From contig NZ_VTLB01000004.1 of assembly GCF_020514235.1 (NCBI RefSeq), forward strand, positions 1-64,000: DNA of 64,000 nt, read 5' to 3'. This DNA comes from Synechococcus sp. MU1617. GTDB taxonomy: Bacteria > Cyanobacteriota > Cyanobacteriia > PCC-6307 > Cyanobiaceae. Within the stretch, counting starts at the first letter, position 1. Every line of letters begins with the position of its first letter. Below, in pieces: positions 7,164-14,002 of this stretch. The notes below the pieces were generated by a model, which was given only the letters and a program-made list of their open reading frames with translations, searched no databases and was not told the DNA's origin. Position numbers and translations under genes: made by a program.

Positions 7164-8033
7164 TCAATAGCTGCCGTAGTTGAACTTGCCGCCATACATG
7201 CGGCGGTGGGCGCTGTTACGGGCGTTCTTGACGGCGTTGGTGTACGAGAAGCCGCTGCCATCGCCGGAGAAGGCAGCGCCGCCAGCAGAGAATCCGCTGA
7301 GGTCTTTGGTGAGACGCTTCACCAGCAGAGGGCCGGTGTACATCACGTGCTCGGCACTGGCGTTGGCTGGGGTGATGTCAGCCATGCCCACGAAGGTGGA
7401 GCAGGCGGCCCGGGCTTCCGACTTGAAGCCGCGCAGGTAGGGAACCGTGTCGGTACCGAAGGTCTCGAGATATTCCTCGGAGTGGGTGAGGCTGTCGACG
7501 AAGGCATCGAAGCCCTGGTCAGCAATCAACTGGATGCCAGCGCTGATTTCCTGCTGACTCACAGGAGGACGACCAAGCAGGTGCTTGGTGGTGAGCTCAA
7601 TGCCGCGCATGGGCGACACGGCATGGAAGAACTTCTGCTTGTAGAGGTCGGACTTGACCAGGCCGCCCATGAAGCCCTGCACGTTGATGCGGCCATCACA
7701 GAGGAAGGCTTCCAAGGAGGTGAGACGCTGGCTATCGGAGATGCCGATGTTGCCGAACACCTGCTTGTAGGCCGAAGCGATGGCTGCTTCCAGGGCCGAA
7801 CTGCCGGTGGAGGCATAGGAGTGGTTCACCGCCGAGAAGGGGCAGACCTCATGGATCCGAGGACCCATGCCGATGCCCATCGAGGCGCATTGGTTCTGCT
7901 TGTATTCAGCAGTGCTGGATGCAGCTTTGCCGGCGTTGGAGCTGGCGCTCTTGGTGGCAGTCGCGGAGTTCGCAAAGGCGAAGGACACCCGTTGATCGTG
8001 GGTGAAATCCCGCTTGTACTTCAGAGCTGGCAT
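7164..8033 (-). CDS. Phycobilisome rod linker, phycoerythrin-associated type
   Basis: A 289-residue linker polypeptide; ATG 8033 (MPALKYKRDFTHDQRVSF) is used because the upstream reading needs a TTG. The PBS_linker_poly domain spans roughly residues 55-200, with AYKQVFGNIGISDSQRLTSLE, KSDLYKQKFF, GRPPVSQQEI and SEEYLETFG. An N-terminal extension with CASMGIGMGPRIHEVCPF precedes it, as in marine phycoerythrin-II linkers of the MpeC/MpeD/MpeE group, in which an N-terminal cysteine can carry a phycourobilin. The basic C-terminus (ARNSAHRRMYGGKFNYGSY) fits rod assembly. It is not beside other phycobilisome genes here. Which paralog it is cannot be decided by eye. Confidence 0.9.
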   Translation of the reverse strand: MPALKYKRDFTHDQRVSFAFANSATATKSASSNAGKAASSTAEYKQNQCASMGIGMGPRIHEVCPFSAVNHSYASTGSSALEAAIASAYKQVFGNIGISDSQRLTSLEAFLCDGRINVQGFMGGLVKSDLYKQKFFHAVSPMRGIELTTKHLLGRPPVSQQEISAGIQLIADQGFDAFVDSLTHSEEYLETFGTDTVPYLRGFKSEARAACSTFVGMADITPANASAEHVMYTGPLLVKRLTKDLSGFSAGGAAFSGDGSGFSYTNAVKNARNSAHRRMYGGKFNYGSY

Positions 8034-8207
8034 CCGAAAGACCAATGAAATTCAGTTCAAGTTATGGCGATGACTTCATGCGCGCTGATGAACTTATAAA
8101 TAGTTCAAAGTGAGCGTTACATGGCGCAATCAAAGCCACTGACTGCAGCGCGATCGTCACAACTTGAAACGGCTGAAAAGCCAGGTCTGAACTGAACTCT
8201 TGCGGAA

Positions 8208-8441
8208 TCAACCGCCGTTGCAGAAGCGAACGGCTTCAGCCTGGGAGCGGCCATCAGCCACAACGGTTTCAACGCAGCCGTTGAACAGGCGGCTCTCCTG
8301 CTTCACGGCGCAAAGGCCAACGGCGATGGCCGCCAACGACAAAGCCGACACCACGGTGGCGGAGATCTGAACCAGGCCATAGGCGAGCATCGCCCGCTTC
8401 TTGCCGCCGCAGGACTGCTGGTTGGTGGTTTCCTCGGACAT
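8208..8441 (-). CDS. Small membrane protein, Cys-rich end
   Basis: A 77-residue ORF from ATG 8441 (MSEETTNQQSCGGKKR). One long hydrophobic helix (residues 22-45, ISATVVSALSLAAIAVGLC) follows a basic segment; the periplasmic/lumenal end carries two more cysteines (GCVETV, RFCNGG) that could form a disulfide. Unknown function; SecE-like topology but no SecE motif. Confidence 0.65.
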   Translation of the reverse strand: MSEETTNQQSCGGKKRAMLAYGLVQISATVVSALSLAAIAVGLCAVKQESRLFNGCVETVVADGRSQAEAVRFCNGG

Positions 8442-8489
8442 AACAACAAAGCAACGCCGAGACCCTATGGATCGGGCGTTGGTCACCGA

Positions 8490-8548
8490 AGCACGATCAC
8501 GACCGTGATCACCGAACAGCCAATCACCAAACAGGCGATCACCGAACA
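8490..8548. repeat. Imperfect 15-base direct repeats
   Basis: Three consecutive units GATCACCGAACAGCC, AATCACCAAACAGGC and GATCACCGAACAACC lie just upstream of the 8208-8441 gene, preceded by related GGTCACCGAAGCACGATCAC. They fall between the start of that gene and the LuxR gene stop. May be an expansion artefact or binding sites. Confidence 0.6.
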
Positions 8549-8560
8549 ACCCCCCAGGAC

Positions 8561-9271
8561 TCAGCCGAGGGGATCGATCAGGCCGTAGAGCAACGCCATC
8601 ACAGCCAACTGGGTGCGATCAGCAGCACCCAACTTGTCTTTGGCATTCACCACGTGGGTCTTCACCGTTTCCACCGAGATACCGAGGCTGCTGCCGATGC
8701 CCTGGTTGGTGAGGCCGCGGGCGACGCCAGCCACCACCTCCAGTTCTCGCTCGGTGAGCTCTTCAATCAAGGGCGGCAGGTGCGGGTTCGGAGCCTCGGC
8801 CGCACCGAGCTTGCGAATCTCCTCAGGGAAATAGACGCCGCCTTCGGAAAGGGTGTGGAGAGCCTGGATGAAATCGCCCTTGCCGGTGCCCAGGCTTGAT
8901 TTGAAGATCACCGCATCGGCATAGGCCTGCATCGCCTCCTGCACCACGGCCTGGGTTTCACGCACCAGCACGATCAACAGCTGGCAGGTGGGCAGCTCCG
9001 CCTTGACCCGTCGCAGCAGGTTCATGCCGTAGCCGGTCTCCAGATCCGACGTGCAGATCAACAGGCTCGGCTTGTGGCGCAGCACCAGCTCAAACCCCTC
9101 CTCTTCGGTGGTGGCGGCACCCACCACGGCACGGCGAATCGGCTCCGCCAAGCAGAGGCAGGTGAGGGTGAGCCGATCACCGCAGCAGGCCACCACCCGC
9201 TGGGTCTTGAAAAACTCAGCCGTCGCTTCGATGGCTTCATGCAACGCGCGCGACTCGAGCCGCAGCTCCAT
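8561..9271 (-). CDS. LuxR/NarL-type transcriptional regulator with atypical receiver
   Basis: A 236-residue protein from ATG 9271; longer readings collide with the 9297-9482 gene. The C-terminal 60 residues are a clear LuxR helix-turn-helix (LTERELEVVAGVARGLTNQG, then GISVETVKTHVVNAKDKLG). The N-terminal 150 residues resemble a response-regulator receiver (KPSLLICTSDLETGYGMNLL), but spacing from the G-Y-G turn puts Thr/Ser, not Asp, at the usual phosphorylation site, and the N-terminal acidic pair is not evident. It may therefore not be controlled by a histidine kinase. Two palindromes at 9535-9582 lie upstream of this operon. Target genes unknown. Confidence 0.88.
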   Translation of the reverse strand: MELRLESRALHEAIEATAEFFKTQRVVACCGDRLTLTCLCLAEPIRRAVVGAATTEEEGFELVLRHKPSLLICTSDLETGYGMNLLRRVKAELPTCQLLIVLVRETQAVVQEAMQAYADAVIFKSSLGTGKGDFIQALHTLSEGGVYFPEEIRKLGAAEAPNPHLPPLIEELTERELEVVAGVARGLTNQGIGSSLGISVETVKTHVVNAKDKLGAADRTQLAVMALLYGLIDPLG

Positions 9272-9296
9272 CCCAAGCAATTCGGATGTCTTTCTT

Positions 9297-9482
9297 TTAG
9301 CGGCGTTTGGATGGCTCAGCCGTGGAGCCATCACGCCCAGCATCTCGACGGACAACACCGCGGATGCAGTGGGGATAGCGCTCACGCCCCAGGCGCCAGG
9401 CCTGGGCGGCATCGGTCACTTGGACCGTTTCGGTCTGCAGCTCGCCCTTGCGCTGAAGAATCAGGTCGTACAGAGGAGACAT
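9297..9482 (-). CDS. Small hypothetical protein upstream of the LuxR gene
   Basis: A 61-residue ORF from ATG 9482 (MSPLYDLILQRKGELQTE). The first 40 residues look like a compact alpha/beta protein with HCIRGVVRR; the tail is basic. It ends 25 bases before the LuxR-type gene, on the same strand, so the two probably share a promoter next to the palindromes. Function unknown. Confidence 0.65.
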   Translation of the reverse strand: MSPLYDLILQRKGELQTETVQVTDAAQAWRLGRERYPHCIRGVVRRDAGRDGSTAEPSKRR

Positions 9483-9534
9483 AACAACCCACGACGCGCT
9501 CTTTTATTCAGCAACAAGGAAATGGATTCCACAT

Positions 9535-9582
9535 CCCTCAGTTGGGGGAGGCATGCGGATGGTCATTTCCCTCAACTGAGGG
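9535..9582. promoter_or_regulatory. Pair of CCCTCA-N2-TGAGGG palindromes
   Basis: Two 14-base near-palindromes, CCCTCAGTTGGGGG at 9535-9548 and the perfect CCCTCAACTGAGGG at 9569-9582, sit 34 bases apart centre to centre between the divergent 9482 (minus) and 9681 (+) starts. Related sites occur at 21581 and 25676. They look like operators for a dimeric regulator; the adjacent LuxR-type protein is a natural candidate but that link is an inference. Confidence 0.55.
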
Positions 9583-9680
9583 ATTTAGAGCAACGAAAAA
9601 AAGTCCCAAACCACCTTCGTGTCATTTGGCACAACAGCATTGAGTTAGAGCCAGCACATTGATGCTGTTGCTTGAAAGCT

Positions 9681-9908
9681 GTGGCCAGCCGGCTGCGTCG
9701 ATCCCTGCTTCAACTTGGTGACCGAGTCACCCGCCGTGTGCCGCGCTGGCCGGAAGGATCCTGGCCCGATGCCATGCAACGCAGCCCCCGCCGGGTTCGC
9801 AGCACCGCCAAGGATCTGATCAAAAGCACCGCTCAAGCAGCGATCGGGCTTGGCCGCCAGGCGGCACGTCTGGGGATGGAATCAATCAAACGAGCCAGCA
9901 ACCGATGA
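9681..9908 (+). CDS. Small very basic protein
   Basis: A 75-residue ORF from GTG 9681 (a TTG at 9672 is an alternative). It is rich in Arg and Ser (MQRSPRRVRSTAKDLIKS) with amphipathic C-terminal helix (AAIGLGRQAARLGMESIKRA). It could bind nucleic acid or a membrane surface. Its stop overlaps the start of the next micro-ORF by ATGA. Confidence 0.55.
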   Translation: MASRLRRSLLQLGDRVTRRVPRWPEGSWPDAMQRSPRRVRSTAKDLIKSTAQAAIGLGRQAARLGMESIKRASNR

Positions 9909-9976
9909 ACAGTGGCTTGCTGGTGTTGTCTGTTCTGCTGTTTGTTGCAGGTGTCACCTTGGTGAGCCTGGGCTGA
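9905..9976 (+). CDS. 23-residue membrane peptide
   Basis: ATG at 9905 overlaps the previous stop (ATGA). The peptide is almost all one transmembrane helix (LLVLSVLLFVAGVTLVSLG) after MNSG. Size and form resemble the smallest photosystem or cytochrome complex subunits, but no known subunit matches. Translational coupling to the gene before it supports reality. Confidence 0.5.
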   Translation: MNSGLLVLSVLLFVAGVTLVSLG

Positions 9977-10102
9977 TTAAGCACAAACACTCAACAGGAT
10001 CAAACGGATCGATCGACAACCAAATTCAAAAAACACGACAGCCGTTGATACAGATATCGATTCGAATCCACACGAACGTGGCTTCAGCACCTTCTAAATC
10101 CC

Positions 10103-10204
10103 ATGGAATTCCTGATTGCCAGCTGCTTCATTTTTCCGCTCTCAGCCCTTTGGATTCAATCCCAGGAAGACGACACCAACGAAGATGAAATGGATTTCCT
10201 CTGA
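10103..10204 (+). CDS. 33-residue membrane peptide with acidic tail (paralog at 41028)
   Basis: From ATG 10103: MEFLIASCFIFPLSAL forms one hydrophobic helix, then an acidic tail ending in D-F-L. A second gene at 41028-41126 has the same layout, with PLSAL at the same position and an acidic tail ending DFDFL. The shared pattern in two unlinked places argues for a real micro-protein family. It faces the 10206-10376 gene tail to tail, 1 base apart. Confidence 0.65.
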   Translation: MEFLIASCFIFPLSALWIQSQEDDTNEDEMDFL

Positions 10205-10205
10205 A

Positions 10206-10376
10206 TCAAGCCCTGGAGGACGGCAAGGCCGAAGTCTTCAACTCATGGGTCAGAAGATCTGTCGCCAGCATGGTGAGAGCAACACCCATCAGCGCAAGAG
10301 CAATGCCCTGATTTTCGTCTGAAGCAACAGCTACATTCCGGGACAATTCCAGATGTTTTTCCCAGGAGAAATGCAT
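10206..10376 (-). CDS. Small membrane protein
   Basis: A 56-residue ORF from ATG 10376 (MHFSWEKHLELSRN). One hydrophobic helix (GIALALMGVALTMLAT) sits in the middle and the end is polar (HELKTSALPSSRA). Found by translating the gap; convergent with the 10103-10204 gene. Confidence 0.5.
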   Translation of the reverse strand: MHFSWEKHLELSRNVAVASDENQGIALALMGVALTMLATDLLTHELKTSALPSSRA

Positions 10377-10573
10377 CAGTTCCAGGCCTGTACATGCTTT
10401 CTAAGGCCATAAGCCTTTGCGATCCGAATGATCAGCGGCATTCAGAAATGTTCTGTAATGGAAGCAATGCATTGAGATGAGCATTCTTTCCTCAAATCGG
10501 TTGCAACTACTACGTTATTGATTTGCAGCAAAAAAAATTCTCGGGTACGTTCCGCTCACCAAGCCACAAGCCA

Positions 10574-10753
10574 ATGGAACCGATCGCGTTGACTCTGGGC
10601 CAGAAATTTGAAATCGAGAAATTCTCACGCGAGATCGACAGCTCAGATGATCTTGCGGCCCTGCGCAGCATTGCCAAAGAGCTGTTAGTGGCCTGGAAAC
10701 AACAGCAAGCCGCCTCAGCCTGGATCGTGCGCCAGCAATCCCAGGGCCTCTGA
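10574..10753 (+). CDS. Small helical protein of a three-copy family (with 37725 and 37934)
   Basis: A 59-residue ORF; ATG 10574 (MEPIALTLGQKF) matches the start of the second copy at 37725 exactly. The family pattern is L-x-x-Q-x-F-x-x-E, then R-x-I, a D-D-L turn, then a helix I-A-K-E-L-L-x-A-W with a final A-W-(I/V). In length and helical layout it recalls NblA-type adaptors, but the sequence match is not convincing. Followed 27 bases later by the 10781 gene. Confidence 0.75.
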   Translation: MEPIALTLGQKFEIEKFSREIDSSDDLAALRSIAKELLVAWKQQQAASAWIVRQQSQGL

Positions 10754-10780
10754 AGTCAGCTCATTTCGTTCACAACGACG

Positions 10781-10972
10781 ATGGAAGACAACCAAATGGT
10801 CACCACCATTTCGGTGGAGATAGATGCGTTGCGTGTCCTGCACCGGGCAGTATCAGAGGCCTACATCAACTGGCCCGGCGGTGACGCCAACGAACAGGCC
10901 TGCCTGTTGAACATGAAGACCCAGCTCTATGCAGCCTTGATGGACCATCTGCTCGAATCGGGTTCCATCTGA
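10781..10972 (+). CDS. Small protein with paralog at 51033
   Basis: A 63-residue ORF from ATG 10781 (an ATG at 10796 is an alternative). Pattern shared with 51033-51230: a strand (T-I-S-V-E-I-D), then LHR-(A/S)-V-S, W-P-G-G, E-Q-x-x-L, MKT-x-L-x-AAL. Soluble. Possibly cotranscribed with 10574-10753. Unknown function. Confidence 0.75.
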   Translation: MEDNQMVTTISVEIDALRVLHRAVSEAYINWPGGDANEQACLLNMKTQLYAALMDHLLESGSI

Positions 10973-11075
10973 GGTTTATTCGGTAGGAAAACAGTGTTTT
11001 TCCCCTAACCAGCAAAAAAACTCATGTTGAAGCATCAACAGCGGCAACAGACTTAGCCCGGCTGTGGAGTTCGCC

Positions 11076-11231
11076 ATGCAATCCGATCGCTCCCGCCTGC
11101 GTGAACTGGAGATTCGTGTCGCCAACCCACAGCACTGGAGTGCTGGCGAACACGAGATCAATGTTGAAAATCTGAGACAGCTGCGCTTTCAGCTCGCGGA
11201 TCAACTCAAGAAACTGCATCAACAGACGTAG
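11076..11231 (+). CDS. Small coiled-coil protein
   Basis: A 51-residue ORF from ATG 11076 (MQSDRSRLRELEIRVANPQ). Heptad-like leucines at both ends (VENLRQLRFQLADQLKKL) suggest a short coiled coil. A minus-strand frame of 66 residues covers the same bases but has poor codon use and is rejected. Confidence 0.6.
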   Translation: MQSDRSRLRELEIRVANPQHWSAGEHEINVENLRQLRFQLADQLKKLHQQT

Positions 11232-11370
11232 GCCGCCGCATCAAACCGACCAAAGAAGAAAAGAAAAGACCCGCATCGCTAACGGAACCATCAGCGGGCG
11301 AGGCACGTGGACAAAACCCTGCAGGGGCAAGAGCTCACTAACGAGCAGGGAACCGGACAGAGGGACCTTT

Positions 11371-11405
11371 TTACATAACGAAACATAGTGTTACAGTCTG
11401 TAAAC
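11371..11405 (+). promoter_or_regulatory. Promoter/operator region of ocp
   Basis: Just upstream of the ocp start are TTACATAA (11371-11378) and the perfect inverted repeat TTACA-GTC-TGTAA (11391-11403). TTACA-type half sites resemble the HLR1 element bound by RpaB at light-stress genes, which would suit ocp. This is an inference from sequence. Confidence 0.5.
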
Positions 11406-11422
11406 CCCTTGATCCGTCCTGG

Positions 11423-12379
11423 ATGTTCACGCTCGATAAAGCCCGCCAGATCTTCCCGGACACCCTCACCGCTGATGCCGTTCCGGCCATCACGGCACGC
11501 TTCAAGCTTTTGTCAGCAGAAGACCAGCTCGCCCTGATCTGGTTCGCCTACCTCGAGATGGGCCAGACCATCACCGTGGCAGCCCCCGGTGCTGCTCGGA
11601 TGCAACTGGCTCGCCCAATCCTCGAGCAGATCGTGGCCATGAGCTTCGACGAGCAGACCAAGGTCATGTGCGACTTGGCCTCCAAGATCAATAGCCCGAT
11701 CTCCAGCACCTACGCCTACTGGTCAGTAAACGTGAAGCTCTGCTTCTGGTACGAGCTGGGCGAATACATGCGTCAGGGCAAAGTCGCCCCCATCCCCCAG
11801 GGCTACAAGCTTTCCGCCAACGCCAACTCCGTGCTGGAAGCGGTGAAGAAGGTGGAGCAGGGCCAGCAAATCACCCTGCTGCGGAATTTCGTTGTCGACA
11901 TGGGATTCGATCCCAACATCGACGACGACAAGATCGTGACCGAGCCGATCGTCGCCCCGACCCCAGTGGAAGAGCGCGAGGAGATTTTCATCCCCGGCGT
12001 TCTGAACCAGACGATCCTCAGCTACATGCAGCTGTTGAATGCAAACGATTTTGATCAGCTGATCGATCTCTTCCTCAACGATGGGGCACTTCAGCCCCCC
12101 TTCCAACGTCCAATCGTGGGCCGCGAAGCCATCCTGAAGTTCTTCAAGCGCGACTGCCAGAACCTGAAGTTGATGCCCCAAGGCGGCTTCGGCGAACCGG
12201 CAGAAGGCGGCTTCAACCAGATCAAGGTCACCGGCAAGGTGCAGACCCCGTGGTTCGGCCGCGAAGTGGGCATGAACGTGGCCTGGCGTTTCCTGCTCGA
12301 TGAGAACGACAAAATCTATTTCGTTGCCATCGACCTGCTCGCCTCACCCGCTGAACTGCTCAAGCTTGGTGCCAAGTGA
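11423..12379 (+). CDS. ocp: Orange carotenoid protein (OCP)
   Basis: A 318-residue photoactive carotenoid protein that quenches phycobilisome excitation under strong blue-green light. The N-terminal helical domain (1-165) and the NTF2-like C-terminal domain (about 190-318) are both present. Tyr201 (ILSYMQLL) and Trp288 (VAWRFLL), which hydrogen-bond the keto group of the carotenoid, are conserved at their canonical numbers; Tyr43, Trp109 and Arg154 correspond to the Synechocystis residues 44, 110 and 155. The 24-residue linker is typical. It is the first gene of an ocp-crtW-frp cluster; crtW overlaps its end by 11 bases. Confidence 0.98.
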   Translation: MFTLDKARQIFPDTLTADAVPAITARFKLLSAEDQLALIWFAYLEMGQTITVAAPGAARMQLARPILEQIVAMSFDEQTKVMCDLASKINSPISSTYAYWSVNVKLCFWYELGEYMRQGKVAPIPQGYKLSANANSVLEAVKKVEQGQQITLLRNFVVDMGFDPNIDDDKIVTEPIVAPTPVEEREEIFIPGVLNQTILSYMQLLNANDFDQLIDLFLNDGALQPPFQRPIVGREAILKFFKRDCQNLKLMPQGGFGEPAEGGFNQIKVTGKVQTPWFGREVGMNVAWRFLLDENDKIYFVAIDLLASPAELLKLGAK

Positions 12380-13112
12380 CAGCCTGACGAGCAGCCCTCA
12401 ACGGGGTCTCCAGCTGGGAGCACTGATCGGAATCTCCTGGCTGGTGACGCTGGTCATCGGCCTGCGGTTTGACCTCGATCAGTGGCATCCCCTGGCAATC
12501 ACCACCTGGGTCCTGGTCCGCAGTTTTTTGCACACCGGCCTGTTCATCCTGGCCCACGACGCCATGCACGACAGCCTGGTGCCGGGGCATGGGTTGATCA
12601 ATCAACGCATCGGTCGGGTGTGTTTGTGGCTCTACGCCGGCCTCAATTACGACATCTGCAAACGGAACCACCATCGCCATCACCAGATGCCGGAATCAGA
12701 AGCCGATCCCGACTTCTGCCCCACCCACAACCGATCACTGCTGGCTTGGTTGGTTCGCTTCCTGCGCAACTATCTCAACCCAGCACAACTCAGCCGACTG
12801 ATCCTCGTTCTCACGGTTCTGCTGTTGGCAGCGCAACCCCATCAAAGCCAGCCACTTATCACAGTTTCTGTGATATTCCTGCTTCCTTTGCTGATCAGCA
12901 CCGCACAACTTTTCTTTGTTGGCACTTACCTGCCCCATCGCAAAGAATACAAACAAACAGGCCACGAAGTTTCAATTAAAAGCTTGAATCTTCATCCGTT
13001 TGTATCACTGCTCGCTTGTTACCATTTTGGCTACCATCTCGAGCACCACAACCATCCCAAGGCTCCCTGGTTCCTGCTGCCGGAACTACGCACTGGTCGA
13101 TTGGTTCTCTGA
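12369..13112 (+). CDS. crtW: Beta-carotene ketolase, CrtW type
   Basis: A 247-residue membrane di-iron oxygenase that adds keto groups to beta-carotene rings, giving echinenone or canthaxanthin, the pigments needed by OCP. Histidine clusters HDAMHDS, HHRHHQMP and FGYHLEHHNHP match the fatty-acid-desaturase-like CrtW family; the DPDF after the second cluster is also typical. Several hydrophobic spans (LGALIGISWLVTLVIGL, ITVSVIFLLPLLI). GTG 12369, inside the ocp 3' end, is the likely start; this overlap implies translational coupling. In the 3' half the GC falls compared with ocp. Confidence 0.95.
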   Translation: MPSDSLTSSPQRGLQLGALIGISWLVTLVIGLRFDLDQWHPLAITTWVLVRSFLHTGLFILAHDAMHDSLVPGHGLINQRIGRVCLWLYAGLNYDICKRNHHRHHQMPESEADPDFCPTHNRSLLAWLVRFLRNYLNPAQLSRLILVLTVLLLAAQPHQSQPLITVSVIFLLPLLISTAQLFFVGTYLPHRKEYKQTGHEVSIKSLNLHPFVSLLACYHFGYHLEHHNHPKAPWFLLPELRTGRLVL

Positions 13113-13161
13113 GTTCTGAATCAGAACCAGTTTCCCTACGCTCCCTCCCCCTCTCACCTCA

Positions 13162-13482
13162 ATGTCTGCAACCGATTGGACCTCTGAAGAAGAAGCGGTT
13201 GCCCGGCATGCTTTTGATCTGGGCAAGCAGCGATCCATCTTGACCCTGATTGGCAACCTCAAGGATCTGAGCACCAAACTGGACACACCCGAATCAATCT
13301 GGCAGTTCCACGACTATCTGAGCACAGAGCGCTATCAATACGAAGGACGAATGGAATTCGATTTCAGCAATATCCTGTTCACCTTGGCCGACATGATCAA
13401 GCAGAAGCTGATCAATTACGACGACCTGAACGGCCTCAATCAACTGAAGCTGAGCAAGATCAAAGCCATGTCGATGTTCTGA
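13162..13482 (+). CDS. frp: Fluorescence recovery protein (FRP)
   Basis: A 106-residue helical protein. The signature R-Q-R-S-I-L-T-L-I, TPESIWQFHDYLS and a C-terminal L-K-L-SKIKAMSMF match FRP, which binds activated OCP and speeds its return to the resting orange form, detaching it from the phycobilisome. Its position behind ocp and crtW is the arrangement seen in other OCP-containing cyanobacteria. ATG 13162 is 49 bases past crtW. Confidence 0.95.
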   Translation: MSATDWTSEEEAVARHAFDLGKQRSILTLIGNLKDLSTKLDTPESIWQFHDYLSTERYQYEGRMEFDFSNILFTLADMIKQKLINYDDLNGLNQLKLSKIKAMSMF

Positions 13483-13537
13483 TCAGCAGCAATGGGGAAT
13501 CACGTTGAGTGCCCAGCACCCTGGCGATTGCAAGAAA

Positions 13538-13562
13538 CCAAGGCTGAAGAGAAAAGCCTTGG
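13538..13562 (+). terminator. Stem-loop downstream of frp, possible terminator
   Basis: CCAAGGCT and AGCCTTGG form a perfect 8-base stem with a 9-base loop 55 bases past the frp stop. No T-run follows, so it may act as an mRNA end stabiliser rather than an intrinsic terminator. Confidence 0.4.
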
Positions 13563-13626
13563 CTCACCACACGAGCACAAAAACGCTCTTCGAGACGAAA
13601 GAAAGCAGAGATCAAGACTTGTTCTA

Positions 13627-13923
13627 CTAGTTGGAGTCCTCAGGCGGCCACGGAGGGAGACGGATCGAAGTGATCTTATGCACTTTCGTACGAATCGATT
13701 TCACAACTGAGCCAAACCCGCCCCGGCTGAGCACTTGTTTTGGGGCGTATTGAATCACTTTCAGACCCTTTTTATTTTGGTAAATCAATTCAGAGCTTTG
13801 GATGTAATCCTTGATTTCAGTGATTACAAAACATTCATCCACATCATGCTCGCGCATGATCACCGACAAGGTTGCATCAACCATGCTCCGGATTTCCTTG
13901 CGCGCTTGATCAGACAGCTGCAC
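13627..13923 (-). CDS. Hypothetical protein
   Basis: A 98-residue ORF; GTG 13923 is used, but an internal ATG at 13884 (MVDATLSVIMREHD) is possible. First half helical, with DVDECFVITEIKDYIQ, then a basic strand-rich end (KSIRTKVHKITSIRLPP). Low GC compared with neighbours. Faces the frp operon tail to tail. Not recognised. Confidence 0.6.
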   Translation of the reverse strand: MQLSDQARKEIRSMVDATLSVIMREHDVDECFVITEIKDYIQSSELIYQNKKGLKVIQYAPKQVLSRGGFGSVVKSIRTKVHKITSIRLPPWPPEDSN

Positions 13924-14002
13924 CAACCTTTGTGTATCGCCTGATACAGTTTAACCCGATCCCAACGGTTGTCGCGGGGATCTTTGCTTAAGGAACCTGA
14001 GC

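Noticed and set aside
7206-8048. A 280-codon ORF on the + strand
   Set aside because: It is the antisense shadow of the phycobilisome linker gene.
10055-10072. GATTCGAATCC, a tRNA T-loop-like sequence
   Set aside because: No acceptor, D or anticodon stem can be drawn around it; no tRNA gene was found anywhere in the window.
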